DNA from: Austropuccinia psidii
Lineage: Eukaryota; Basidiomycota; Pucciniomycetes; Pucciniales; Sphaerophragmiaceae
DNA: 64,000 nt
Assembly: GCA_023105745.1 (NCBI GenBank)
Contig: JALGQZ010000013.1
Location: 10,907,105-10,971,104 of the forward strand
Direction: 5' to 3'
Made by a program: the position numbers and the translations under genes. The first letter of the stretch is position 1. The number at the start of each line of letters is the position of its first letter. Below, piece after piece: positions 12,401 through 23,664 of the stretch. The notes beneath the pieces are model-generated. The model saw only the letters and a list, made by a program, of their open reading frames with translations. It searched no databases and was not told where the DNA came from.

Positions 12401-15033
12401 CATAGTGGTTATGTACACCACTTGAGATATTTTAGTAAGGGAAATTTTGATCTTTGGTATGGGATACCTACTTGGGACAGTGTAAGTGTTTAGAGCTCTA
12501 AAATCCTCAACCATTCTGTATTTTCCATCATTCCATGCCCTATGACTTATTTAGTTATTTCTACCTCTTCATTGTGGCCAGCCTTTCTTATTACCCCCAG
12601 GTCCAGGAGTTCTTTGATATGGAGCTCAAGGACTTCTCTCTATTTTGGGCTTTCTGAATATGCAAGCCTTCTAAAGATTGGTGGATAAGGTCTCTTCATA
12701 TTCTAAATAATGTTATCTTCATTACCAAGTATTTCCCCCAGCGGCTCTTTATCTGATGCAAAGGCTTCTTTGTGGTAATATAAAAAGGAAGAGAGTTAAT
12801 GTTCCTGTTTATAAGTAAGATGAAAACTTACTTCATCTTCATTTAACTATTCTGAATTGAACTTCTCTAGCTCCAAGCTGACTGGTGATACTTTATTTAC
12901 TGTAATTTGTCTTTTGGAAGGTTCAAAGGCAAACTATTTATTCTTATTGTCCCCAATAGCAAAGTATCTGTTTTTATTGTCATGTAATTCTATGCCATAA
13001 ATGATTAAATAATCATTTCCCAATATGAAATGGGTACCAGAGCAGTTTTTCATAACACAAAAATCAACATCAATTCTTAAATTTCCATTGATATGTGGTA
13101 ATATGACATTAGCTTCAAATATTTCCAATGCTTTCATTGGATTACTTTCACTGTTGAATTTTATGCCATCAATTGGTAATAATTAATTTTTAAAAATTGG
13201 TACACAGTTCTTAAGAAAATATTTTCCAACACAAGAGAAGAAGGCTCCTGGTTCAAGTAAGACCTTAGTGGTTTTCTTATCAATTACCACTTCTGTTATA
13301 CAGGAATTAACAGCTGTATAGCCATTTTCCCTGTTTTTTTGGTTTTCATAAGCTGTGCATCTTTTATTTTTAAAAAATAAAGCTTCCCATTGCTCAATTG
13401 TGGGAAATGGGAATAAGATTCCATTATGTCAAATGTGACATTGATATTTTCTATATATTTTGAAGCTTCAGAAAATATTGATGATTTATCATCTGAATTT
13501 TCTTCATTTACATTACCTTTTTCAACATCAGGCTTCTTCTCAATGTCAATTCATTGATTTTTCCTCTTTTTGGACATTTATGAGCTATATGTGTGGTTCT
13601 CTGGAAAATATGGCACTTTCTGATTGTATCTTCAGGTTTATATTTCATATTATTAGAATTTTCTTTGGGATTTTTGTCCACAGAATCTTTACAAGGTGTT
13701 TTAAACCTTGCTTGAATATTTACCTTACTAAAACCAATTCTGGTTCTGGTGGTTACTTCTTCTATTATATCTATAATATATTCTACTGAAGATTTTTCAG
13801 CAGTCCTTCTCTTTACATTATTCTCTAAGCCACCTCCACATTTTCTTATAATTTTTCTGTGAATCATAAATTCTTGCATGTCAGGATATTATGTTATTAA
13901 TCTGTCTTTCTGTTTGCAAAACCATGATAAATCTTTGTCTTTGTCAGAATTAAATTTAGCAGATTCAAAGTCTGTTTCCACCTGAAACCTCAAAGAATTA
14001 TTGGCCCAATTATTAATAATTTTGGTTTTCCACAAAGTCCAACTTTTGTGTCCATGTTCTTGTCTTAATTTGATATACCATCTATGAGCTTATTTGGTAA
14101 AAAAGTTGTTAGATATTTCTGTTACCAATCTTTCTGGTAGCTCAAAAGCTTCTTTAATAATGTCAATACTGCTTATGAATTCCATATGGTGATATTCTCC
14201 TTCACCATTGAAGTGAGGCCATTCTTTGAGTTTTCTTACTTCTTTCAAGAGTGCTTGGCCCATTGATGGCTCCAGGCTGTGGAAAGAAGTGTAAAATTCA
14301 TTCTTTAATTGTAAATTCTCTTCATCCAATACTTTTGGGTTTGAATTTCTTTTACCCTCATTTTGATTCAGAAGTGTAGACATTCTTGTTAAGCTGTGCA
14401 GTAATTTTTGAATATTATTCATTTTACTGGTGCTACACCTTTGGGAATTTCTGAATCCATGTTGAAATGCCTGTCTTAAATTGATTAACTCAATTTCATA
14501 CATGTCTTCTTTAATTTTCATTTCTTTCCATAATTCAGTCTGTCTAGTACTATCAGAAATGACTTGATTCCATTTTATTGTGAATTTTAATAATTCCTCC
14601 TCTGAGGTGTCAAAACACTTTTTCAAGGTAATGGTATATTTCTTTACTTCAGTAAATTAATTTGAAATAGCATCAAGGACTTTCTTATCGTCTGCTTTTA
14701 TAATACTTATGCCTTGTTTTATTGTTGTTTGAATTATGACATCAATATTGAATTGAGAATATTTGTCATTTCATTCTTTTATAATGGAAGATTGTTAATT
14801 TATCTTATTACCAAATTAACTGTCATTATTTCAAGTTTTAATTTTTCTTAAACCTTTCTCAAAAGACATAAATGTTTCATTTATTTGGCTCAAACTTAGA
14901 TTATTTGTCTTAGGATTGTGACAAATTGATGAATTTTTATCAGAAATATGACTTTTCACATCATCTATGGCTATGTACAAGTTTGTAGTTCCATCAAAAA
15001 TGTCAAAAATCATTTCTGATATTTCAATCTGGC
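9462..15033 (-). pseudogene. Decayed Gag-Pol polyprotein of old family A element
   Basis: The whole pol frame of family A can be followed on the minus strand, broken by many stops and shifts. In translation order: coiled-coil linker (SDKNSSICHNPKTNNLSL, 15013-14831), capsid region (WPHFNGEGEYHHMEF, 14626-14090), CCHC remnant, protease (EPGA where the young copies have DPGA), RT (YIYDN in place of YIDDI), RNase H, integrase and chromodomain (ends about 9462). A 322-bp tandem duplication lies in the RT/RNase H connection. At the codon equivalent to the UGA of the young copies, this one reads AGA, followed by its own stop five codons later. Confidence 0.88.
11511..12154. repeat. 322-bp tandem duplication inside decayed pol
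   Basis: Two direct, adjacent copies (11511-11832 and 11833-12154) both start AGTGGAGCAGTGGTTAAGAC and end near ATGTTGACA. The intact elements hold this segment once (about 40971-41290). The copies differ at many positions, so the duplication is old. Confidence 0.85.
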
Positions 15034-15059
15034 TTCCTCCTTTTCCTGTAATTGCATCA

Positions 15060-15921
15060 TGGTTCTGGAAATCTTAAACACATTTTTAATGGCATCCTAC
15101 TGAATATTTGGGATTCTGTATCCCTTTCAGTATTTTTTTGTGGCTGGTTCCTTGCCTTTTCCCTTGTTGTGAGCTTTTGGGTGCTTCTTCATGTTGGAAT
15201 TGCTTCTGATGGCTATTGGAGCTGTTTTGGGCACTTGTTTGGGTGGTGTTGTGTTGTTTTTCCTCCATTCTGCTGTTAAAAGCATCAAGTTTTGCTTTTT
15301 CATCAATGGATGCCATCCATTGAGTAACCTGAAAGTGTTGGGATGGCCCAGAGACTTTCTCAAAGTCAGGTAAGAATTTATGCAGTTTTTCCACAGATCT
15401 GCAAGGACATGGTACTCTTTGTGCTTCAATACATTATTGTAAGCCTTCTGGCTGACTTTGTAAATGTCTACTGAGGCTTCTTGTGGAAGTTTCAGCTCTA
15501 TTTTAAGGTAAAAAAGTGTTATTGGCCTCAAAATGTCATAATTTGTCAGTTTTGGTTTCATTTACTGATACTTGTTATTCTGTAACCAATTGGCTTCTGC
15601 CATAATCACGTCTATAGCCTTTTTGGGATCTGCTTTAGGGGTTATATCTCTCTCCTGATCTGGTTGAAGGAACAATTATGATTAAAAAAGCTTAACATAG
15701 TATTTTTATGTCAAGAAATTTACTATTGGCCAAATTCTTTGCTTTTTTAAGGGTATTACTGATTTCCAAGCTGATTAATTCACAAGAAATTGGCTTTGGT
15801 TGATTATTCTGAGTTATAATAACTGTGCTATTATGGTCAAAATTAACAGTACTGGCAGGGATAATATTAGTAACTGCTCATGTAGCTTAGATGTTTTCTG
15901 GTCTTACCACGTCTTCAGCCA
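15060..15921 (-). pseudogene. Decayed gag of old family A element
   Basis: Exon 1 (about 15921-15726), an intron (donor decayed to GTAAAT, acceptor CCAG at 15660) and exon 2 (15659 to about 15060) follow the family A gag. Exon 2 keeps a 144-codon open stretch with LADLWKNCINSYLT and LLNGWHPLM, plus PKKAIDVIMAEAN upstream. Similarity to the young copies is high at the protein level in this frame and poor in the alternative frame. This identifies the true gag reading frame of the family. There is a stop after about 145 codons, so the copy is not functional. Confidence 0.75.
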
Positions 15922-16139
15922 CTAAAATGAATGAAAAAAGCAATTAATTAAGTAAAAAAAAATTAAAAGGGGAATGAAAAATAAAGCTGCAGTTATAAAA
16001 TGAAAAAGCTTCATATTTTATCAATTTGTTGAATTATAAGTATTTTTTATGGATTTTCAAATTTTACAATATAAGAAAAAATATTAAAAAAGTAAAAATA
16101 ATTATGTCAAACTTAAAATATCATGGCTGTTGCCCCAAA

Positions 16140-17889
16140 TATAAGGTGTGGATATGAAAACTTTCATTACAAATCAAGTACTTTTCCTATCCTCAAAATT
16201 TGTATAAAGTACAATTCAATGAAATAGAGTAAATTTTAGGATTTTTAAGAGAAAACACGCCAAATTTATTGTATCTAACTTTATAAGTATAAAGGAATAA
16301 TATTATGAATATCTATTGCTTTACCAAAAATGAAGATTAATCCAAAAATACTCCACAAGAGATATTTAAGGCTACAAAAGAAATTTCTTCAAGAGAAATT
16401 CCAATTGGAATTGATTGAGAAAAAAATTGCAGGAAATTAATATAAGAACAAAGTCTTTAAAAAGAATATTCAATAGAAAACATTTCCAAAAGTTACTAGA
16501 GTGAATTTGAAAACAAAGTGACAAAGTTAATAGTTATGAAAGATGCTTTAATTTACTTATGGCGTGGTTCAGAGGTCAAAATAACTCTAAGATTTACAAA
16601 AAATGATTATAATGATTTTTTCACATTGTTAAAAGGCTTAAAATGATATGAAAAGGGTGTTTGGAATCTTTTATTCATTATTTTAACAGTTTTTGAACTC
16701 ATTATAAGAAAAAAGGTTTCTGAAATGAAGAGAAAAGTGGGACAAAGAAGACATTCTTTTGTAGCCACTGGTCTTCTCCCTCCAAAAGTGAAATTTACTA
16801 TTCTCAGCAGTGAGAAACACTCTGACAACAGAAAAGCCAATTATGCCATCATTGATCTCTGGTTTGGAGAAAGAAAAGGGGCTATTTTTAGCCATTTTAT
16901 AGCCTTACATCAGCCATTTCTATACTAATACCTGGTTTCAAACATTCAAAACACGTCATAATGTGTTGAAAAGCCATCAAAACTGGTTAAAACTGTTTTT
17001 ACTAATATTTTTTTGAATTAAGGGTAGTTGTGCCCTAGTTGGTATCAAAATCTCCTCACCAATTGAGGTGATGACCTGTTGTGTTAATTTTGACATCCTA
17101 GGTTGGTCAAACAGGAATTTGGGGGATTCTGGAACCCTTGGAGCCAAGATTTTTTCCCCCCAGAATCAATCTTTCCAATTTATTTTTTCTTCAATTCCTC
17201 ATGATGTACTATAATAGAATTCTGCGTATGTAATTCAATTGAAAAATTACAGTACACAACTTTAATTATTGATTCCACTTATTTAAATCCAAGTTCACTT
17301 ATGTAATACATGCACACATTTTGAAATTTGAATCAAAAATATGTCAATTTCTAATGACTTCTAAGCTACACACCTCACCTCAATTTTAACCCAAAATTGA
17401 TGTTTAAAATCACAGGTGGGGTGAATTAAATTAAGGTTTCAATTATTTTCAATTCTTATACATAAAATACAAAAATCATAATTTGAGCTTATTTGGAGTT
17501 GAGTTACAGAAATTTCCACCAGAGGTGACCCCACATTATTTTTATGAGGAATCTAATGTTAAAATACTTTCTGGAAGTTAATTTATTGGATAAAAAGCTA
17601 TAATAATTTGTGTTTAAATTTTTTCCAAAAATATTTTTATTTTCTTATTTTTGTTGAAAAATTATTTTTACTTCATTTTTTCAAGGAAGAATGTGTTTTC
17701 ACAATTTCAAATTTCAATGTAATTTTAATTTTAAATTATAATTAAAATTTTGATTTTATATATAAATTTTATATTTTCATTTTAATATTTGTTTTTTTTA
17801 CAATAGCAATAAATTTATTTATTCATAATTATACAATGATTTGTTATTTGTGGTGTTTGGGGTATATAAAAAAACCTCTAAGGCTCACC
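16140..17889 (-). repeat. 5' LTR of old family A element
   Basis: Right LTR, about 1750 bp, TATAAGGTGTGG to AGGCTCACC. Both terminal dinucleotides have mutated from the family's TG...CA. The adjacent primer site (TGGGGCAACAGCCATGAT on the minus strand) is recognisable but diverged. The TATA box seen in the younger LTRs reads CTACAAAAG here. Confidence 0.85.
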
Positions 17890-18011
17890 AACATAGGCCC
17901 TCATGTGCATTTGCCATAAAGTTTTAGAAACATGTATTTCTTTATTAAACCATGTCATGACTGCCATGGTCCCCTTTGTAATGCCATAAATGGATCTTTT
18001 GATTCCAATAA

Positions 18012-21000
18012 TTTGAGCCTTTGCTGTATGTATGACAAACCCATATAGCCACGAATAATAATTGAGACATTTTGTTTAGTCATACACTAACTTGTTAAAT
18101 GAATTCAAGACAAAAAATAACAAAAAATAACAAAAAATAACAAAAATAACAAAAAATAACAAAAAATAACAAAAAATAACAAAAAATAACAAAAAATAAC
18201 AAAAAATAACAACAAATAACAAAAAATAACAAAAAATAACAAAAAATAACAAAAAATAACAAAAAATAACAAAAAATAACAAAAAATAACAAAAAATAAC
18301 AAAAAATAACAAAAAATAACAAAAAATAACAAAAAATAACAAAAAATAACAAAAAATAACAAAAAATAACAAAAAATAACAAAAAATAACAAAAAATAAC
18401 AAAAAATAACAAAAAATAACAAAAAATAACAAAAAATAACAAAAAATAACAAAAAATAACAAAAAATAACAAAAAATAACAAAAAATAACAAAAAATAAC
18501 AAAAAATAACAAAAAATAACAAAAAATAACAAAAAATAACAAAAAATAACAAAAAATAACAAAAAATAACAAAAAATAACAAAAAATAACAAAAAATAAC
18601 AAAAAATAACAAAAAATAACAAAAAATAACAAAAAATAACAAAAAATAACAAAAAATAACAAAAAATAACAAAAAATAACAAAAAATAACAAAAAATAAC
18701 AAAAAATAACAAAAAATAACAAAAAATAACAAAAAATAACAAAAAATAACAAAAAATAACAAAAAATAACAAAAAATAACAAAAAATAACAAAAAATAAC
18801 AAAAAATAACAAAAAATAACAAAAAATAACAAAAAATAACAAAAAATAACAAAAAATAACAAAAAATAACAAAAAATAACAAAAAATAACAAAAAATAAC
18901 AAAAAATCACAAAAAATCACAAAAAATAACAAAAAATAACAAAAAATAACAAAAAATAACAAAAAATAACAAAAAATAACAAAAAATAACAAAAAATAAC
19001 AAAAAATAACAAAAAATAACAAAAAATAACAAAAAATAACAAAAAATAACAAAAAATAACAAAAAATAACAAAAAATAACAAAAAATAACAAAAAATAAC
19101 AAAAAATAACAAAAAATAACAAAAAATAACAAAAAATAACAAAAAATAACAAAAAATAACAAAAAATAACAAAAAATAACAAAAAATAACAAAAAATAAC
19201 AAAAAATAACAAAAAATAACAAAAAATAACAAAAAATAACAAAAAATAACAAAAAATAACAAAAAATAACAAAAAATAACAAAAAATAACAAAAAATAAC
19301 AAAAAATAACAAAAAATAACAAAAAATAACAAAAAATAACAAAAAATAACAAAAAATAACAAAAAATAACAAAAAATAACAAAAAATAACAAAAAATAAC
19401 AAAAAATAACAAAAAATAACAAAAAATAACAAAAAATAACAAAAAATAACAAAAAATAACAAAAAATAACAAAAAATAACAAAAAATAACAAAAAATAAC
19501 AAAAAATAACAAAAAATAACAAAAAATAACAAAAAATAACAAAAAATAACAAAAAATAACAAAAAATAACAAAAAATAACAAAAAAAGACAAAAAATAAC
19601 AAAAAATAACAAAAAATAACAAAAAATAACAAAAAATAACAAAAAATAACAAAAAATAACAAAAAATAACAAAAAATAACAAAAAATAACAAAAAATAAC
19701 AAAAAATAACAAAAAATAACAAAAAATAACAAAAAATAACAAAAAATAACAAAAAATAACAAAAAATAACAAAAAATAACAAAAAATAACAAAAAATAAC
19801 AAAAAATAACAAAAAATAACAAAAAAACAGGTATAATATTATTTTTGATAAACAAAGTTATAAATATCATGTTATTTTTAATTTCTTCACCAAAAGAACA
19901 TATGGTTTACCCATAAGGTGTTATACCCAAAAGTGGCTATTTTAGCAGCTATTGGAAGATTTAAGAATCTCACAGTAAAATTGTACCAAAAATTCTTTAC
20001 TATAATTTTCAAATTTCTGCTTAAATTTAAAGCTTATAAGTTTTATGTTAGCTTACAAAAATGTAGTTAAAATTGGGGTGTGGTATATATTTACTGAATT
20101 AGCTAAGGATGATCCACACAGGATGTAAATCTTGTGTGGGCCCAATTTCAATAAATAAAAGTGCACAATTCAAGCAAAAAGGTGGGACAAAGGAAAACTG
20201 GCAAAAGGTGCTAAGTACCCAACATTTGGGCTCTGAAAGAGGTCAAATAAGGTTTTCAACTGGTATCAGAGCACTTTAAGCCTTATTTACAATTTAAGAT
20301 CAGACTTGATTGAATATTAAAGTTCAAGCTGGTTTATCCCAATTTGGACTGGAATTACAAGATGCCAAATGGTAAATCCCTGTATGCAGACTTGTAATCA
20401 AGGTTTTAAAGATTTAAAAGCTTATATAAACCCACATTTAAAAGCTAGAAGTATTAAAACCTTATCAAAATTTAAGGTTTAGTGTATATTGCTATTTAAC
20501 ATGGAAGCTTAGCAATAACATCAAAAATTCATTACAAATAGAACTCTTAATGGATTTGCTTGAAGATTTAACATAGCTTACAATTAAACGCTATCTGTGT
20601 ATACAATATGTTTTAACCATAAATTTTAAACAGGATTCTTTGGTAATTAGCTTTGTAATTAGATGTTTTAATTATTATTGAAGAAACATATTATTTCTTT
20701 AAAAATTAATTAAAACTCCAGTTTAGGACATTTCTACTCGAAGTGTTTTTAACCTTGCTCATAAGATGAACTTCAATATAAATGAACTTATTTTATATTT
20801 AATCTGAAAATAATTAACCCAAAAGAGTATCAAAGCTACTTGGAGTTAAGAATAACACTGATAGCTTGAGATTGAAATGAAAAATAATCTACTTTAAGTT
20901 AAGAACCTCATTTTTAAGCACAGGCTTTCAGTTTTGACCTCAGCATGCCCTCTATATCCATTATTTTGTATGAGAGCTACTCTGAAGGAATAAAAGAAAC

Positions 21001-21800
21001 CTTTACATCATGGTTTTTGTCCATCTCAATTATCATTCAATCAGTCAGACATTTTAAAAAAGGTAATATTTTATTCAATATAAACTCTCATATTATTGAA
21101 GTAATTCTTAAGTTATGTTATGCTTTAAAAATAATAAATAAAGATGCAAAACATAGAATTTAGATCATATTTGTTTTAATCACCAATAATATATTTTACC
21201 ATAGAAAATTGTTATTTTTAAATTATCTTTTAAATACACAATTTTCCTCTAAAACCTCTTAAAATCATATTTTATTACTTTAAAATATTAATCTTTTGGC
21301 ATGTTTGCAAGTTATAAAGACTATTTAATACTACAACTGTTGTGGTTCGACATGTTGATTCAATAAATATTATAAGTAATTTTTCTCTGGATTTCCATAT
21401 CTTTTTTATCTAGTATTAGGTTTTTATATTTAATTTCTCTATGAGAATTATCTCTTCACAGTTTGTGTGATATTTCTTTTATAAATAATATTTATATTAT
21501 TCATAAATGGTTGAATATTATCATTTTTCACATAAATGTTTCTCATTAAGAGCTTTGATATTGTTTATTGTCATAACTTTTAATGACTATAATAATAATA
21601 AAATTATTATTATTAATTATAATGATTGAGAATTTTTATTATTATTAAATTATTTCATAATAAACAATTCAAATCTTTATATATAATTAGTTTCAATGAT
21701 TATATTAATTTGTGGTTATGAAAATTAATTTTATTAAATTCTATACTGAGGATAGTCATATTACTCTTGATATTTGTTACTATTATGAGTTGATGCCACA
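18012..21800 (+). repeat. Solo family B LTR (LTR-B2) with internal decamer expansion
   Basis: It aligns with LTR-B1 from TTTGAGCCTTTGCTGTATG (compare TGTGAGCCTGTGAGGTATG) through GGTGTTATACCCAAAA, AGATTTAAGAATCTCACAGT and GTGGGACAAAGGAAAA to the ACTCTTGATATT region at the right end. No polypurine tract precedes it and no primer site follows, so it is probably a solo LTR left by LTR-LTR recombination. AATAA and AATGA flank it, a possible degenerate target duplication. Without the decamer array it is about 2.1 kb, like LTR-B1. Confidence 0.72.
18112..19820. repeat. Tandem decamer array (AAAAAATAAC)x171
   Basis: About 171 head-to-tail copies of AAAAAATAAC over 1709 bp. I see only a few variant units: one 9-mer near 18141, AACAAATAAC at 18211, two AAAAAATCAC at 18901-18920 and AAAAAAAGAC at 19581. 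The A6 runs recur every 10 bp, close to one helical turn. The sister LTR-B1 has two units at the same place, so this is an expansion of a pre-existing seed. All minus-strand frames are open only because the unit lacks stops on that strand. Confidence 0.98.
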
Positions 21801-21823
21801 AATGACAATTATGTCATTTGTGG
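21796..21823. repeat. Perfect 12-bp inverted repeat (hairpin)
   Basis: CCACAAATGACA, a 4-base spacer ATTA, then TGTCATTTGTGG. It overlaps the right end of the solo LTR and leads into the minisatellite. Confidence 0.9.
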
Positions 21824-21856
21824 AATAAAAAATGTATGATATTTATGTCACTCATG

Positions 21857-22030
21857 TCATTTTTGATGCCCTAATTGGCATAAACAATGCCATTAATGTC
21901 ATTACTTATTTTCTAAATATCATTTATGGAATTGTTGATGTCATTCATTTCATTGATGGTATTTTTGATGCCATTAATGTCATTTATGGTGTTGTTGATG
22001 CCATTCATACCATTTATGGCATTTTTAATT
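21857..22030. repeat. Degenerate 30-bp minisatellite
   Basis: From 21922 the units start ATTTATGG or ATTGATGG every 30 bp (21922, 21952, 21982, 22012), with internal GATGCCATT; weaker related units precede them. Because 30 is a multiple of three, one frame reads as a 10-residue repeat (IYGIVDVIHF, IDGIFDAINV, IYGVVDAIHT). I do not believe it is a gene. Related words (TAATGCCATAAATGG) occur left of the solo LTR at about 17970, so the LTR may sit inside this repeat. Confidence 0.75.
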
Positions 22031-22080
22031 TACTTACAAACATTAACAAAAGAGTTAAAAAAAAAACTTTTTACACCTAA

Positions 22081-23290
22081 AATTGTCCCACCCAAAAGTA
22101 TGTGCCTCTGGTTTTTGATTCTCAAAATTGAACCCTTCATTTTTTCAAAAAAAAATAAGGAAATCCATAAGTGGGAATTTTTTTTAATTAATTTTTGAAA
22201 AAAATTAGCCAATTAAGAGAAATTTGGCAAAAAAAAAAAAAATATGAAAAATTTGAGAATGTTAACATTCCACAATGGAAGAAATATAGCCAAAAAAATT
22301 GAAAAATTCCTCAAAGCTTTTCCTGAGGATTTTTTTTTAAAAAAAAGATGTGACTTACATGTTTTTACCAAAAAAATTATGTGTTTTTGCCATAAATTGG
22401 TAAAAGCCAATTTATATTCAAGATATAATACTTTTCTCGCAAGAGAAGAATTAATGCCTTCTCTCTGCCTTTGAAAATTATCCAATGCCTTTCTACATGG
22501 ATGAAAGTATTTTGGATATAGGATCTCATGAAGAATCTCCAGATTCACCAATTTTCAATAATAATTTGACCTTTGGATGAAATTTCAATATATATAGAGA
22601 TATATATTCAACATTCTGTATATCTTAGAAGCCAGTTATTATTAAAAAATATTTAAAATAATGTTATTAAATGGAATTGAAGACCTTTTCAGAGGTGCAA
22701 TAGCTTGTAAGATTTGATTTCACTTTGGTAGAAGTTTTTTAGCCCCCTTTGTGATTCTTTTTAATGGTTATTTTTGCTTTTCAAAATAAACTCTTGCTTT
22801 CTTTCTGTATTTACCAAATATTTTTGAAAAATGTACCAAATATTTTTGAAAAATGCACCAAGTATTTTTTTAGAAGAAATAGTTTTATTCATTCAAGTCT
22901 TGAACAAAAACTTAACATTTTAAAATACAAAAAAAATGCTTCATATAAGAGGTATATGAAAAATTCCTCCTTTCCATTCTATAAAACTTTTTAATTTGCC
23001 CTTAAAATTTTGTACTTTATTATGCTTTTACTCTTGGCTCAAGTATGCCAGTTTGCATTTCAAAAAAAGAACTGCTTGTGTTGTTCACATGTATCAACAA
23101 AGTTATTCATGTTGGTTTGCAGTTTGTTTTAAATGCTCTCTACATTTATTACCTAAAATTAATATGGTTATATGATCTTGAGTTAACAATCAACATAAAT
23201 TCTTGAATTTTTCTAATTTAGTTGGTTAGAAATAGTTAGTGTAGAAAGACCGGATTCAAAGACTTGGTTTTAAAAACATAATTACAAGAA
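22081..23290. other. AT-rich spacer with a short 22-bp tandem repeat
   Basis: I see no gene. At 22813-22880 there are two and a half copies of a 22-bp unit, ACCAAATATTTTTGAAAAAT plus two bases (starts 22813, 22835, 22857). Confidence 0.5.
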
Positions 23291-23295
23291 AACAT

Positions 23296-23481
23296 TCACG
23301 ATATCTTTTTGAATTTCTTTGTAGTTTCCCATGTAGAGGTTGAAAAATCATAGGCGGTTTTTTCTTGTTGTAAGTCAACAAGGCGCTGATTGCCCTTCAT
23401 AACACTTGCCGACAAATCTTTGAACACCTTTGTAAATCATTGCTCAAATTGTCCTGTGTAAAATTTACTATTTTCAACCAT
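23296..23481 (-). pseudogene. Possible small gene, 61 codons with one in-frame TGA
   Basis: From ATG at 23481 the minus strand reads MVENSKFYTGQFEQ, a TGA, then a lysine-rich segment including VFKDLSASVMKGNQRL and AYDFSTSTWETTKKF before TGA at 23296. Base composition is less AT-biased than the surroundings (CGC, GCG and CCG words). It lies about 180 bp past the stop of the neighbouring gene on the same strand. It could be a decayed small gene, a downstream exon whose intron I cannot place, or chance. I do not recognise the product. Confidence 0.3.
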
Positions 23482-23664
23482 TTTGAATTAATAAACGTTT
23501 TTCGATATACTCCGGAAACCTTCGCGAAAATAACAAACAAGCAAATTAAATGAATAAGAGATATTACAAGTTCACATAGATATATATATACTGAGATTAA
23601 TCAAAACTTTTAATTCCGCTTTAATGAAGGAAACCGAAAAAAGGATGGGTTGAGTTGAGAAAAG

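Larger units (their letters stand above)
7671..17889 (-). mobile_element. Old full-length family A Ty3/Gypsy element, decayed
   Basis: A complete but degenerate minus-strand copy: LTR, polypurine tract, pol, gag, primer site, LTR. It is about 10.2 kb against 10,080 bp for a standard element of this family (two 1840-bp LTRs plus 6400 bp internal). The flanks CACAT (7666-7670) and AACAT (17890-17894) look like a target-site duplication with one mismatch. The LTR ends have decayed (TTTAAGC and TATAAGG in place of TGTAAGG). It is much older than the composite at 37-55 kb. Confidence 0.88.

Noticed and set aside
18112..19820. CRISPR-like or clustered repeat array
   Set aside because: Units are directly adjacent with no spacers, and the context is a fungal retrotransposon LTR.
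18076..19870. Minus-strand open frames up to 565 codons reading VIFCYFLLFF repeats
   Set aside because: They are translations of the decamer array. All minus-strand frames are open because GTTATTTTTT repeated has no stop codon. They have no conserved start and no composition expected of a protein.
21832..22080. 82-codon frame with 10-residue repeats (IYGIVDVIHF type)
   Set aside because: It is the minisatellite read in one frame. The 30-bp period keeps the frame open; there is no promoter, and it decays into poly-lysine.
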